Shown here: piece by piece, positions 35,085-44,800 of the stretch
Position numbering within the stretch: position 1 is the first letter of the stretch
Layout of the letters: each line of letters opens with the position of its first letter
DNA from: Muribaculaceae bacterium
GTDB taxonomy: Bacteria; Bacteroidota; Bacteroidia; Bacteroidales; Muribaculaceae
DNA: 64,000 nt
Assembly: GCA_023667285.1 (NCBI GenBank)
Contig: JAMPAK010000001.1
Span: 802,301-866,300 of the forward strand
Reading direction: 5' to 3'
Notes under the pieces: model-generated
The model's input: the letters and a program-made list of their open reading frames with translations, nothing else
The model's database searches: none
Told to the model about the DNA's origin: nothing
Translations under genes and position numbers: made by a program

Positions 35085-36083
35085 ATGCAACGTCTCATCT
35101 CACTCCTTATTATATTAATGTGTCTCTCCTCCTGTCATGACATTCCCGAATATGACAACTCCAGGATGGGAAACTTCGAGGCACTCTGGACGATTCTCGA
35201 CCAGCATTATTGCTTCTTCAGCCAGAAGGATGTGGACTGGCAGGAGGTCCACGACCGCTATGCCGCCAAGATTGACCCTGCCATGACCTATCAGGAGCTC
35301 TTCGATGTCTGCTCCGACATGCTCGCCGAGCTTCGCGACGGCCACGTCAACCTCACCTCAGCCCTGGCCACGTCATACTACCGCAAATGGTGGAGCGACT
35401 ATCCTCAGAACTTCTACGCAAGGCTCATCGAGGAGAGTTACTTCAACTTCAACTACCGCCAGAGCGCCGGGCTGATGTATGGATTCCTCTCAGACGGTGT
35501 CGGCTACGTCCGCTATGCCTCCTTCTCATCGCCTGTGGGCGATGGCAATCTCGATGCCGTACTCTCATATCTCTCCACCGCCACAGGTCTCATCATCGAC
35601 ATCCGTGACAACGGGGGGGGAGACCTTACGAACGTGGAGCGCATCGTGTCCCGCTTCATCACCGAGCCGACCCTCGTGGGCTACATCTCACACAAGACAG
35701 GTCCCGGACACGACGATTTCTCAGAGCCTTTTCCCATCACCTACAAGCCCGCCCCCCTGGGGCGCGTCCGCTGGGGCAAGCCGGTGGTGGTTCTGACAAA
35801 CCGCTCATCCTTCTCTGCCGCAAACAACTTTGCAGCCGTTATGAGACTGCTGCCGGGAGTGACACTTGTGGGCGACACCACCGGCGGTGGCTCAGGCATG
35901 CCCTTCTCATCTGAGATTCCCTGCGGATGGGGTGTGCGCTTCTCAGCCTGCTCCATGCTCGACGCCGAGGGGCGCTCCACTGAGCAGGGTGTGGAGCCTG
36001 ATGTGGAGGTGGATCTCGACCCGGCGGATGCTATGCGCGGCGTCGACACAATCATTGAGGCTGCCATAAATGTGTTGAATTGA
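35085..36083 (+). CDS. S41-family peptidase lipoprotein
   Basis: This C-terminal-processing-type serine protease has 332 residues from the ATG two bases after the previous stop. That start gives a proper lipobox, LSSC with Cys17; longer readings lack a signal. An N-terminal helical region (FEALWTILDQHYCFF, LAELRDGHVNL) precedes the tail-specific protease core. The core has GLIIDIRDNGGG near 165-176, VVVLTNRSSFSAANNFA with the probable nucleophile serine near 241-244, and a GDTTGGGSG loop. A PDZ domain is not evident. It probably faces the periplasm as a lipoprotein. The gene ends a parC-led operon. Confidence 0.85.
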   Translation: MQRLISLLIILMCLSSCHDIPEYDNSRMGNFEALWTILDQHYCFFSQKDVDWQEVHDRYAAKIDPAMTYQELFDVCSDMLAELRDGHVNLTSALATSYYRKWWSDYPQNFYARLIEESYFNFNYRQSAGLMYGFLSDGVGYVRYASFSSPVGDGNLDAVLSYLSTATGLIIDIRDNGGGDLTNVERIVSRFITEPTLVGYISHKTGPGHDDFSEPFPITYKPAPLGRVRWGKPVVVLTNRSSFSAANNFAAVMRLLPGVTLVGDTTGGGSGMPFSSEIPCGWGVRFSACSMLDAEGRSTEQGVEPDVEVDLDPADAMRGVDTIIEAAINVLN

Positions 36084-36134
36084 CCCCTTATTTTATCATT
36101 TTGTCACATTTTTGCGAAATTTTTTGCAAAAATG

Positions 36135-36166
36135 TTTGGTGGATATAAATTTTCGCACTACTTTTG
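36135..36166 (+). promoter_or_regulatory. Promoter of the second sorting-tail protein
   Basis: TTTG (36135-36138) is followed after 20 bases by TACTTTTG (36159-36166). The leader contains CGTGCTTCAAAAACAACA (36185-36202), almost the same as the leader motif at 8624-8643. Confidence 0.75.
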
Positions 36167-36241
36167 CAACGGGTAACCCCCATTCGTGCTTCAAAAACAA
36201 CACTTCAAAAACATTCACTCATTTTCCAAACTACAATTTCT

Positions 36242-37558
36242 ATGAAGAAATTCTACTCATCACTCGCTCTCGCAGCTGCAGTTTGCTTCTCAGCATCTGC
36301 CGCAGACAGCAATGTAGAAAAGATCAAGAATGTGACCTTCGCCGACGCCGTCGCAGCAGCTCCAGCTGCTACAAAGGCTGCCACAAAGGCTCCTCAGAAG
36401 GCATTCCCCACAACTATCGACGAACTCTGCGGTCTCTTCAATAACGCCTATCACACCACAGTCTCCGGCGGCTGGGATAATGCATTCGGTACAGTGTCTA
36501 TTGTGCCCGGTGACAAGCCCTCCACAGTCTACATCCTTGGTCTCTCAGATGCTGCAATCGAGGGTGAGGTGGACTTCCGTGGTGCCACAATCTCATGCCC
36601 TGCTTCAATCTCACTTGGAGACAACTATAACTTTGGCGACCCCTATGGAGTTCAGGAAATTATCCTGACCCACTGTGTTCCCGCCGGAGACGGTTCAAAT
36701 GGTCTCGTGGATTCAACAGAGCCCTTCCTCTTCTATTTCTATGATGATGGAACAATTGAGTCAGCTCCCGATGAATACTACATGGCTCGCGTTCCCGGCA
36801 TCGGCCCCAATTCTAGTGCTGTCGGAATGAGCATGACTGCAATCAAGCTCACTAGGGAAACTGTCAGCAACGAGGGTTGGAGCAAGGTTGGTACAGCCAC
36901 ATACTATGATGACGGCTTTGTCATTGATATGTGGTCATGGACAAACGGTACTCCCGCCATCGAGTGTGATGTCTACACTAACGCCGAGAAGCCCAATGTA
37001 TATCGTCTCTACACACCTTATGGAACTCTCAACGAACTCACAGGTGAGACTCTGAACGCTGCAGGAAACCAGCCCGGCTATATCGATCTCGATTGCACAG
37101 ATCCCTCTTGTGTTCTCGTTCCCAAGAGCTTCACCGGATTTGTAGAGTTCGATTACGGTCCCTTCCTTGCTGCCAACACAGAATGGGTTTCTGTTGACGG
37201 TGGTACATCAGTCTCAGAGGTTAAGCAGGTACTTGGCGCCGACAATGTGTCAACTTTCAATGCTGAGACTCGTCTCGTGATGGTAAAGAACTGTCTTGTA
37301 GGTGCTGCTTTCAATAACTACACACCTTCTCTCATCACAGACGTATTCACATGGAAGGATCCTTCAGCTGCCCCCTCTTGTACATTTACAGCTGAGCTCT
37401 CTGAGAGCTGCTTCACCGGTTCAGGCATCGCTGATGTGATTGCCACTGAGGAGGCTCCCGTTGAGTACTACAATCTCCAGGGCATCCGCGTGAACAATCC
37501 TGACAAGGGTGTATACATCCGCGTTCAGGGCAAGAACGCTGTGAAGGTGGTTCGCTAA
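36242..37558 (+). CDS. Secreted protein with sorting-like C-terminal tail
   Basis: The protein has 438 residues. The chosen ATG gives the signal peptide MKKFYSSLALAAAVCFSASA; an upstream in-frame start would place the promoter's -7 element inside the gene. A low-complexity Ala/Lys/Thr segment (about 37-60) is followed by a long beta-rich region without recognised catalytic motifs. The C-terminus carries VEYYNLQGIRVNNPDKGVYI, matching the tail of the protein at 8.7 kb at about two thirds of positions, preceded in both by acidic residues and EAP. It is probably surface-exposed or released. It has its own promoter and terminator. The function of the central region is unknown. Confidence 0.78.
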   Translation: MKKFYSSLALAAAVCFSASAADSNVEKIKNVTFADAVAAAPAATKAATKAPQKAFPTTIDELCGLFNNAYHTTVSGGWDNAFGTVSIVPGDKPSTVYILGLSDAAIEGEVDFRGATISCPASISLGDNYNFGDPYGVQEIILTHCVPAGDGSNGLVDSTEPFLFYFYDDGTIESAPDEYYMARVPGIGPNSSAVGMSMTAIKLTRETVSNEGWSKVGTATYYDDGFVIDMWSWTNGTPAIECDVYTNAEKPNVYRLYTPYGTLNELTGETLNAAGNQPGYIDLDCTDPSCVLVPKSFTGFVEFDYGPFLAANTEWVSVDGGTSVSEVKQVLGADNVSTFNAETRLVMVKNCLVGAAFNNYTPSLITDVFTWKDPSAAPSCTFTAELSESCFTGSGIADVIATEEAPVEYYNLQGIRVNNPDKGVYIRVQGKNAVKVVR

Positions 37559-37584
37559 TCACATTCTCACTGAAAAAAATCATG

Positions 37585-37623
37585 CCATCCCGGCTTCCTA
37601 GCGGAGTTCCGGGATGGTTTTTT
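37585..37623 (+). terminator. Terminator after the second sorting-tail protein gene
   Basis: CCATCCCGG (37585-37593) pairs with CCGGGATGG (37609-37617), followed by six T. Confidence 0.9.
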
Positions 37624-37642
37624 ATTTGTATAAGAAAAATAA

Positions 37643-37674
37643 TTTGCAGATTCACAATCTTTTCACTACCTTTG
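37643..37674 (+). promoter_or_regulatory. Promoter of rpsA
   Basis: TTTG (37643-37646) is followed after 20 bases by TACCTTTG (37667-37674). The leader is about 60 bases and is AT-rich just before the ATG, with no Shine-Dalgarno sequence. Confidence 0.8.
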
Positions 37675-37740
37675 CGGCGGCTTTGAAGCGCACTGCGCTC
37701 GGCCATAGAGAATCAACCATATTTATTAACCCATTTTTTA

Positions 37741-39549
37741 ATGACTGAAGAAGTAAAAAACTCCCCTATCGAGGATTTCGATTGGGAAGCCTATGCAAAA
37801 GGCGAGACCAAGGGCGACAAGTCGCGCGAGGAACTCACCAAAACCTATGATGAATCGCTCAACACCGTGCGTGACAAGGATGTAATCGAAGGTACCATCA
37901 TCGCTCTCAACAAGCGTGAGGCTGTGGTTAACATCGGCTACAAGAGCGACGGCATCATCCCCATGAGCGAATTTCGCTACAACCCCGACATCAAGGTCGG
38001 TGACACCGTAGAGGTCTTCATTGAGAATCAAGAAGACAAGAAGGGTCAGCTCATCCTCTCACACCGCAAAGCCCGCGCAGCCCGCTCATGGGACCGCATC
38101 AACGAGGCGCTCGAGAAGGATGAGGTTATCAAAGGTTTCATCAAGTGTCGCACAAAGGGCGGCATGATTGTCGATGTGTTCGGCATCGAGGCTTTCCTCC
38201 CCGGCTCTCAGATCGACGTGAAGCCCATCCGCGACTACGACATCTTCGTGGGCAAGACCATGGAGTTCAAGGTAGTCAAGATCAATCAGGAATTCAAGAA
38301 CGTGGTTGTCAGCCACAAGGCTCTCATCGAGGCCGAACTCGAGCAGCAGAAGCGCGAGATCATCGCCAAGCTCGAGAAGGGTCAGGTGCTCGAGGGCTCT
38401 GTCAAGAACATCACCAGCTATGGTGTGTTCATCGACCTCGGCGGTGTTGACGGCCTCATCCACATCACAGACCTCTCTTGGGGCCGCGTAAGCCATCCCG
38501 AGGAGGTCGTTCAGCTCGACCAGAAGCTCAACGTCGTCATCCTCGACTTCGACGACGAGAAGAAGCGCATCGCACTCGGCCTCAAGCAGCTCATGCCTCA
38601 TCCCTGGGATGCTCTCGACCCCAACCTCAAGGTGGGCGACAAGGTCAAGGGCAAGGTTGTCGTTATGGCTGACTATGGCGCATTCGTCGAGATCGCTCCC
38701 GGCGTAGAGGGACTCATCCACGTCAGCGAGATGTCATGGAGCCAGCACCTCCGCTCAGCTCAGGATTTCCTCAAGGTGGGCGATGAGATCGAGGCCGTGA
38801 TCCTCACTCTCGACCGCGAGGACCGCAAGATGAGCCTCGGCCTCAAGCAGCTCCGCAAGGATCCCTGGGAGGACATCGAGGTTCGCTATCCCGTTGGCAG
38901 CAAGCACACTGCACGTGTCCGCAACTTCACCAACTTCGGTGTCTTTGTTGAGATCGAGGAGGGCGTTGACGGCCTCATCCACATCTCAGACCTCTCTTGG
39001 ACCAAGAAGGTTAAGCACCCCAGCGAGTTCACACAGGTTGGTGCCGACATCGACGTGCAGGTGCTCGAGATCGACAAGGAGAACCGTCGTCTCTCGCTCG
39101 GCCACAAGCAGCTCGAGGAGAACCCCTGGGACGTATTCGAGACCATCTTCACTGTAGGCTCTGTTCATGAGGGCACCATCATCGAGATGGTCGAGAAGGG
39201 CGCTGTAATCGCTCTCCCCTATGGAGTAGAGGGCTTCGCCACTCCCAAGCACCTCGTGAAGGCCGACGGCTCAAAGGCTCAGCTCGACGAGAAGCTCGAG
39301 TTCAAGGTGATTGAGTTCAACAAGGACTCCAAGCGCATCATTCTCTCACACTCACGCATCTTTGAGGATGAGCAGAAGGGTGAGCGCGCTGAGCAGCCCC
39401 GCAAGGAGCGCCGCGAGCGTCGCGGTGGCGAGCGTCGCCGTCCCGCAGCAGCTGAGGAGGCTCCCATGCTCAACACTCCCCTCGAGAAGACAACCCTCGG
39501 CGACCTCGAGGCTCTCGCTTCTCTCAAGGAGAAACTCGCAGGCAAGTAA
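37741..39549 (+). CDS. rpsA: 30S ribosomal protein S1
   Basis: S1 brings mRNA to the small subunit. It has 602 residues with six S1 OB-fold repeats, roughly at 45-110, 125-190, 207-278, 292-362, 378-450 and 465-530. The last four repeats keep a G(V/A)FV(E/D)I..GV(E/D)GLIH(V/I) pattern, as in YGVFIDLGGVDGLIHITDLS. The C-terminal 70 residues are unusual: a strongly basic stretch (RKERRERRGGERRRP) is followed by an Ala/Pro linker and a short helix (TTLGDLEALASLKEKLAG). It is transcribed alone between a strong promoter and a strong terminator, as expected for a highly expressed gene. Confidence 0.96.
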   Translation: MTEEVKNSPIEDFDWEAYAKGETKGDKSREELTKTYDESLNTVRDKDVIEGTIIALNKREAVVNIGYKSDGIIPMSEFRYNPDIKVGDTVEVFIENQEDKKGQLILSHRKARAARSWDRINEALEKDEVIKGFIKCRTKGGMIVDVFGIEAFLPGSQIDVKPIRDYDIFVGKTMEFKVVKINQEFKNVVVSHKALIEAELEQQKREIIAKLEKGQVLEGSVKNITSYGVFIDLGGVDGLIHITDLSWGRVSHPEEVVQLDQKLNVVILDFDDEKKRIALGLKQLMPHPWDALDPNLKVGDKVKGKVVVMADYGAFVEIAPGVEGLIHVSEMSWSQHLRSAQDFLKVGDEIEAVILTLDREDRKMSLGLKQLRKDPWEDIEVRYPVGSKHTARVRNFTNFGVFVEIEEGVDGLIHISDLSWTKKVKHPSEFTQVGADIDVQVLEIDKENRRLSLGHKQLEENPWDVFETIFTVGSVHEGTIIEMVEKGAVIALPYGVEGFATPKHLVKADGSKAQLDEKLEFKVIEFNKDSKRIILSHSRIFEDEQKGERAEQPRKERRERRGGERRRPAAAEEAPMLNTPLEKTTLGDLEALASLKEKLAGK

Positions 39550-39572
39550 TTAAGCAATTACCCCTCATACCC

Positions 39573-39606
39573 CCGCCCCGACATCCACATGCCGGGGCGG
39601 TTTTTT
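39573..39606 (+). terminator. Terminator after rpsA
   Basis: CCGCCCCG (39573-39580) pairs with CGGGGCGG (39593-39600), followed by six T. Confidence 0.92.
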
Positions 39607-39655
39607 GTATATCATTATTAAAGATCACGACCGTGAGGTTGTAAATAGCCGCAAT

Positions 39656-39737
39656 GGCGCCCATCGGCCGCTGAAATTACGTTGCCGGAGGGAATAAATG
39701 ATCATTCAGTTCGTAATTCGGCGGCCGATGGGCGCCT
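39656..39737. repeat. Inverted-repeat element at the head of the repeat array
   Basis: GGCGCCCATCGGCCGC followed by a TGAAATTAC end (39656-39680) is repeated in inverted form, GTAATTCGGCGGCCGATGGG and so on, at 39713-39736. About 32 bases lie between the arms. The ends resemble the boundary repeats of the element at 8.3 kb. Confidence 0.75.
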
Positions 39738-39758
39738 TTCTTGTTTGTAACCCCGTCA

Positions 39759-40384
39759 CCCCGGGCATTCTCGCTCCCTTCGGGAGGCTCGCATGACCGG
39801 GGCTACGAATAATTCGGCGGCCTACGGGCGCCGTTTGCAACCTGTGGTTGCGAGGCCCCGGACATTCTCGGCTCTTCCTGCGGAGAGCCTCGCATGGCCG
39901 GGGTTACGAGTAAGTCGGCGGCCTACGGGCGCCTTTTGGAGGGAGATTGTGAGGCCCCGGACATTCTCGGCTCTTCCTGCGGAGCGCCTCGCATGGCCGG
40001 GGTTACGAGTAAATCGGCGACCTGCGGGCGCCTTTCTTGGGTTGGACGTCCGGATCCCCGGACATTCTCGGCTCTTCCTGCGGAGCGCCTCGCATGGCCG
40101 GGGTTACGAGTAAACAGGCGTCCTACGGACGCCGCTTGCAACCTGCGGTTGCGTGGTTTTCGTGATATGTGGGGTCTGCGGATACGTAAGGGGATCTTCA
40201 GGCGCCCCGGACATTCTCGGCTCTTCCTGCGGAGCGCCTCGCATGGCCGGGGTTACGAGTAAATCGGCGACCTGCGGGCGCCTTTCTTGGGTTGGACGTC
40301 CGGATCCCCGGACATTCTCGGCTCTTCCTGCGGAGCGCCTCGCATGGCCGGGGTTACGTGTAAATCTGCATCCTACCGGATGCC
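39759..40384. repeat. Array of six GC-rich palindromic units with intervening hairpins
   Basis: Units of about 53-57 bases start at 39759 (divergent), 39856, 39955, 40056, 40205 and 40306. Each begins CCCCGGACATTCTCGG (first copy CCCCGGGCATTCTCGC) and ends CATGGCCGGGGTTACG or close to it. Outer CCCCGG/CCGGGG and inner GCTC/GAGC arms can pair. Between units lie small palindromes with changing but still pairing arms: GGCGTCC/GGACGCC (40117-40133), GCATCC/GGATGC (40368-40383) and GCAACC/GGTTGC (near 39837 and 40138). A stretch of 154 bases (39955-40108) recurs without change at 40205-40358. Open frames through the array are repeats of the same words and look non-coding. With flanks it fills the 1.1-kb gap from rpsA to the efflux operon. 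Confidence 0.9.
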
Positions 40385-40571
40385 TTTTCGTGCTAAGGTG
40401 TTAGGGATAGTAGTTTGAGGGAGATTATGTGAGTAGAGCGGCCTACGGATTCGTAATCCAGATGGGTCATACTATTCTTCTTATTGGTATTTTTTGGAAC
40501 AATTTGCTCCTTTTTGGTGTAAATATCTAAAAATGTTGTCTAATTTGTCTATAAGGAGGCGAAATTTTCAC

Positions 40572-40579
40572 TATCTTTG
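40572..40579 (+). promoter_or_regulatory. -7 element of the RND efflux operon
   Basis: TATCTTTG fits the -7 consensus 71 bases before the first gene. The nearest TTTG (40544-40547) is 24 bases away, longer than the usual 19-21. Confidence 0.55.
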
Positions 40580-40650
40580 CGTGAATCAATCCGCTTCAAC
40601 GCAAAAATATAACAAATAGGTATAAATAAAAAGACGAAAAAGAAGACACA

Positions 40651-41826
40651 ATGAAACGTATCTCGTCACAGTTAGGCAGTCTGGCGCTGTTTGTATCAGC
40701 GGCTGCTATGCTCCCCTCATGTTCAGGCAACAAGGGCCAGCAGATGATGCAGCAGCAGGCTCCCGCCATCGCCGTTGTCACTCTCTCGCCCGAGCAGACT
40801 GACCTCCCCTCCACTTATCCCGCCACAATCAAGGGTAAGACTGACATTGACATCCGTCCGCAGGTGACAGGGTTCATCACCAAGGTGCATGTGGATGAAG
40901 GTCAGCATGTCCGCAAGGGGCAGGTGCTATTCACACTTGACCAGGTGCAGTTTAACGCAGCCGTAGACCAGGCCCGTGCGGCTGTGAACTCAGCTCAGAC
41001 CGCTGTGAACACAGCACAGATGACCGCCGACTCAAAGAAGGCACTCCGCGAGAAGAACATCATCTCTGAATATGAATATCAGCTGGCCCAGAACTCCCTG
41101 GCCCAGGCCAAGGCTCAACTGGCCAACGCCAACGCCGCCCTGGTGACGGCCCAGAAGAATCTGGCATACACGACAGTGACATCGCCCAGCGACGGTGTTG
41201 TCGGCACTATCCCCAACCGTGAAGGCTCGCTGGCCAGCCCATCGTCGGCCCAGCCTCTCACCACTGTAAGCGAGAACTCGCAGGTATATGCCTACTTCTC
41301 GCTGACAGAGAAGGATCTTCTGGAGATGGCCGGCGAAGGCTCAGGCTCTGTCGATGCAGCCATCAAGTCGATGCCCGCTGTGAAGCTCCGCCTCAACGAC
41401 GGCACCCTTTATCCATATGAGGGGAAGGTGGCCACCGTCTCTGGTGTCATAGACAACAGCACCGGCGCATCGAGCGTGCGCGCACTCTTCCCCAACCCCA
41501 ATGGTGTGCTGCGCAGCGGGGGCACAGGCCAGATCATCATCCCCAATGTCAAGGATAACGCCATCCTGATTCCCCAGAAGGCCACCTTTGAGCTTCAGGA
41601 CCGCAGGTTTGCCTATATCGTTAACGACTCAAACAAGGTTGTCTCAACCCCCATCACCGTAGAGACCAACAGCGATGGCAAGAACTTCGTGGTGACCTCA
41701 GGCCTCAAGGCCGGCGACCGCGTTGCCATCGAGGGAGTGGGCACCAAACTGCAGGAAGGCATGACCATCACCCCCACCGATCCGGCAGCACAGCAGCAGG
41801 CTCCCCAACAGGAGCCCGGCAAGTAA
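40651..41826 (+). CDS. RND efflux periplasmic adaptor lipoprotein
   Basis: This is an AcrA/MexA-type membrane fusion protein of 391 residues. It has a lipobox LPSC with Cys24, which anchors it to the inner membrane facing the periplasm. The lipoyl/barrel-sandwich halves (DIRPQVTGFITKVHVDEGQH near 68-87 and KNLAYTTVTSPSDGVVGTIP near 168-187) flank an alpha-helical hairpin with many Ala/Gln repeats. Beta-barrel and membrane-proximal domains follow. The C-terminus is Gln/Pro-rich. It is the first gene of a complete tripartite operon. Drug or bile-salt export is plausible, but the substrates cannot be read from sequence. Confidence 0.95.
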   Translation: MKRISSQLGSLALFVSAAAMLPSCSGNKGQQMMQQQAPAIAVVTLSPEQTDLPSTYPATIKGKTDIDIRPQVTGFITKVHVDEGQHVRKGQVLFTLDQVQFNAAVDQARAAVNSAQTAVNTAQMTADSKKALREKNIISEYEYQLAQNSLAQAKAQLANANAALVTAQKNLAYTTVTSPSDGVVGTIPNREGSLASPSSAQPLTTVSENSQVYAYFSLTEKDLLEMAGEGSGSVDAAIKSMPAVKLRLNDGTLYPYEGKVATVSGVIDNSTGASSVRALFPNPNGVLRSGGTGQIIIPNVKDNAILIPQKATFELQDRRFAYIVNDSNKVVSTPITVETNSDGKNFVVTSGLKAGDRVAIEGVGTKLQEGMTITPTDPAAQQQAPQQEPGK

Positions 41827-41885
41827 ACCTCCCCTCTCCAGGAAGGACTACTGTGTAACAACTTGACAAAATATCATCACAAGAT

Positions 41886-44800
41886 ATGAAACTTGATACA
41901 TTCATCAACAGGCCGGTGCTGTCGACGGTGATCTCCATCTTCATCGTCCTGCTGGGTATAATCGGGCTTTTCTCACTCCCCATCACCCAGTTTCCCGACA
42001 TCGCACCCCCTACAATCCGCGTCTCCACCACATATACCGGTGCGAACGCCCAGGCTGTGCTCAACTCTGTGATTGCCCCCCTCGAGGAGTCGATAAACGG
42101 CGCCGAGGGCATGACCTACATGGAGTCTACAGCAACCAACACCGGCTCGGCCGACATCACAGTCTACTTCGAGCAGGGATTTGACCCTGACATGGCGGCC
42201 GTCGATGTGCAGAACCGTGTGGCAAAGGCTCAGAACCTTCTGCCCGCCGAGGTGACTCAGGTGGGTGTGCTGACACAGAAGCGCCAGACCTCCATGCTCC
42301 TCATGGTGGCTCTCTATGACCCCACCGGCCGCTACAACTCAGAGTTTCTCGACAACTATGCCAAGATCAACATGATCCCTCAGCTGCAGCGTGTGTCAGG
42401 TGTGGGCGACGTCATGTCGTTTGGCGCTGACTACTCAATGCGTATCTGGCTCAAGCCCGATGTGATGGCCCAGTATGGCCTCGTGCCCTCCGATATCTCA
42501 TATGCGCTGGCCGAGCAGAACATCGAGGCTGCCCCCGGTGCCTTCGGCGAGCAGGGTGACCAGAGCTTCCAGTATACCATGAAGTATAAGGGACGTCTCG
42601 TCACCCCCGAGGAGTTTGAGAACATCGTGGTCTCAGCCAAGCCCACCGGCGAGGTGCTCCGTCTGGGAGATGTGGCCAAGATTGAGCTGGGCCGCGTGAC
42701 CTATGGCTTCTCCAGCGCCCTCAATGGCTATCCATCCACCTCATGCGTGGTGTTCCAGACCGCAGGCTCTAACGCCACCCAGATCATCAACGACTGTCTG
42801 AAGGTTGTGGACGACATGAAGAAAAATCTTCCTGACGGCCTGAAGATAGCCATCCCGATGAACAACAACGACTTCCTCGACGCCTCGATCCATGAGGTGA
42901 TCAAGACTCTCATCGAGGCATTCATCCTTGTGTTCTTCGTGGTGTATGTGTTCCTCCAGGACATCCGCTCCACCATCATTCCGGCTATTGCCATCCCCGT
43001 GGCCCTCGTGGGTACATTCTTCTTCATGAACCTCATCGGGTTCTCAATCAACCTCATCACCCTCTCAGCCCTTGTGCTTGCCATCGCCATTGTGGTCGAC
43101 GACGCGATAGTGGTGGTGGAGGCCGTGCACGCCAAGCTCGATGTGGGCTACAAGAGTGCGCGCAAGGCCTCGATAGATGCGATGGGCGAGATTGGCGGCG
43201 CCATCATCTCGATTACTCTCGTGATGATGCTCGTGTTCATTCCCGTGTCGTTCATGAGCGGGACCACCGGTGTGTTCTACCGTCAGTTCGGTCTGACAAT
43301 GGCGATAGCCATCGGCCTGTCGGCGCTCAACGCGCTCACGCTCTCGCCCGCCCTCTGTGCGGTGTTCCTCAAAGGACATGACGACGGGAGCCTCAAGGAG
43401 CGCCTCTCCAAGGCTTACAGCGCCGCCGGCGAGGCTGTGGCCGAGAACACCAAGCGCCGCTTTACACTCGACTTCCCGCCGCTCATCACCTTTGCATTCT
43501 TGGTGGCCACCATCCTCTTCATGGTGCTGGGGTGGTATAATATCCACAAGCCCCTGCAGCTGGCCATAGCCGCCGTCTGTGCCATCGTCACCATCCTCGG
43601 CATTTTCGGCAAGCGTTTCCACCAGGGCTTTGAGGTGGGCTTCAACCGCATCCTCAAGGTCTACAACAAGGCCACAGCCTTCTTCATCGGCCACAAGCTG
43701 CTCTCGCTCTCCATCGTGGGCGTGGCTGTGGCTATCCTCGTGTGGCTCATGAACATCACCACCTCGACCCTTGTCCCCAATGAGGACACCGGCGTGTTGT
43801 TCTGTATGGTGGATATGCCCCCGGGCACATCTCAGGAGCGCACTGAGGAAGTGATGAACCAGGTGGACGCCATCATCGGGACAGTCCCTGAGGTGGAGTA
43901 TCGCCAGAAGATTGTGGGCTACTCGTTCATGGCCGGACAGGGCGCCACTTACGGTACATTCATCATCAAGCTGAAGAACTGGGAGGACCGCAAGCAGGCC
44001 GACCAGACCTCAAACGCTATCCTTGGCAAGCTCTATGGCATGACCGGAGCCGCCATCAAGGATGGACGTGTGGTTCTCTTCGCTCCTCCTATGATTGCCG
44101 GATACTCGCTCACCAACGGTTTTGAAATCAAGATGCAGGACAGGACCGGCGGCAACGTCGACGAGTTCTTCAACATTGTGCAGGGCTTCCTGGCTCAGCT
44201 CAATGCCCAGCCTGAGGTGCAGGTGGCCATGACGACGTTCAACCCCACCTTCCCCCAGTATATGATTGACATCGACGCAGCCAAGGCCAAGCAGGCCGGC
44301 ATCTCGCCCAAGGATATCCTCTCGACCCTCCAGGGATATTATGGCGGTATGTATGTGTCGAACTTCAACCGCTTCGGCAAGATCTACCGTGTGATGATGC
44401 AGGCATCTCCCGAGGCGCGTGTCAGTCCAGAGACCCTCTCGGCCATCAAGGTGCGCAACGGCAAGGAGATGGCCTCTGTGAGCAACTTTGTGACACTCAC
44501 TAAGGTATATGGCCCGGACCTTCTGAACCGCTTCAACATGTTCCAGTCGATCTCCGTGACCGGCCAGCCCGCTCCGGGCTATACCTCGGGCGACTGTCTC
44601 GCCGCCATCACCCGTGTGGCCAACGAAACCCTCCCGCCGGGATATGGATATGAGTATTCAGGTATGACCCGCGAGGAGGCATCGTCAGGCGCAGGCTCAA
44701 CGACAGCCATCATCTTCGGGCTCTGTCTGCTCTTCGTCTACCTGCTCCTCTCAGCCCAGTATGAGAGCTACATCCTTCCCTGGGCCGTTATCCTCTCGAT

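Noticed and set aside
38086-38721. Long open frame on the minus strand of rpsA (and similar long antisense frames over leuS, parC, the RND genes and cobalamin genes)
   Set aside because: These arise from the GC-rich codon pattern of the real gene on the other strand. They have no independent promoter, start context or recognisable protein motifs.
39759-40384. Open reading frames of 70-120 codons through the GC-rich repeat array, giving repeated peptide words
   Set aside because: The frames follow the DNA repeat exactly, exist in several frames and both strands, lack a promoter or start context, and the small hairpins between units vary by paired changes. Structure, not protein, seems to be conserved.
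39759-40384. CRISPR array
   Set aside because: Repeats are too long (53-57 bases), spacers are themselves repeated palindromes, one 154-base block is duplicated, and no cas genes are present.
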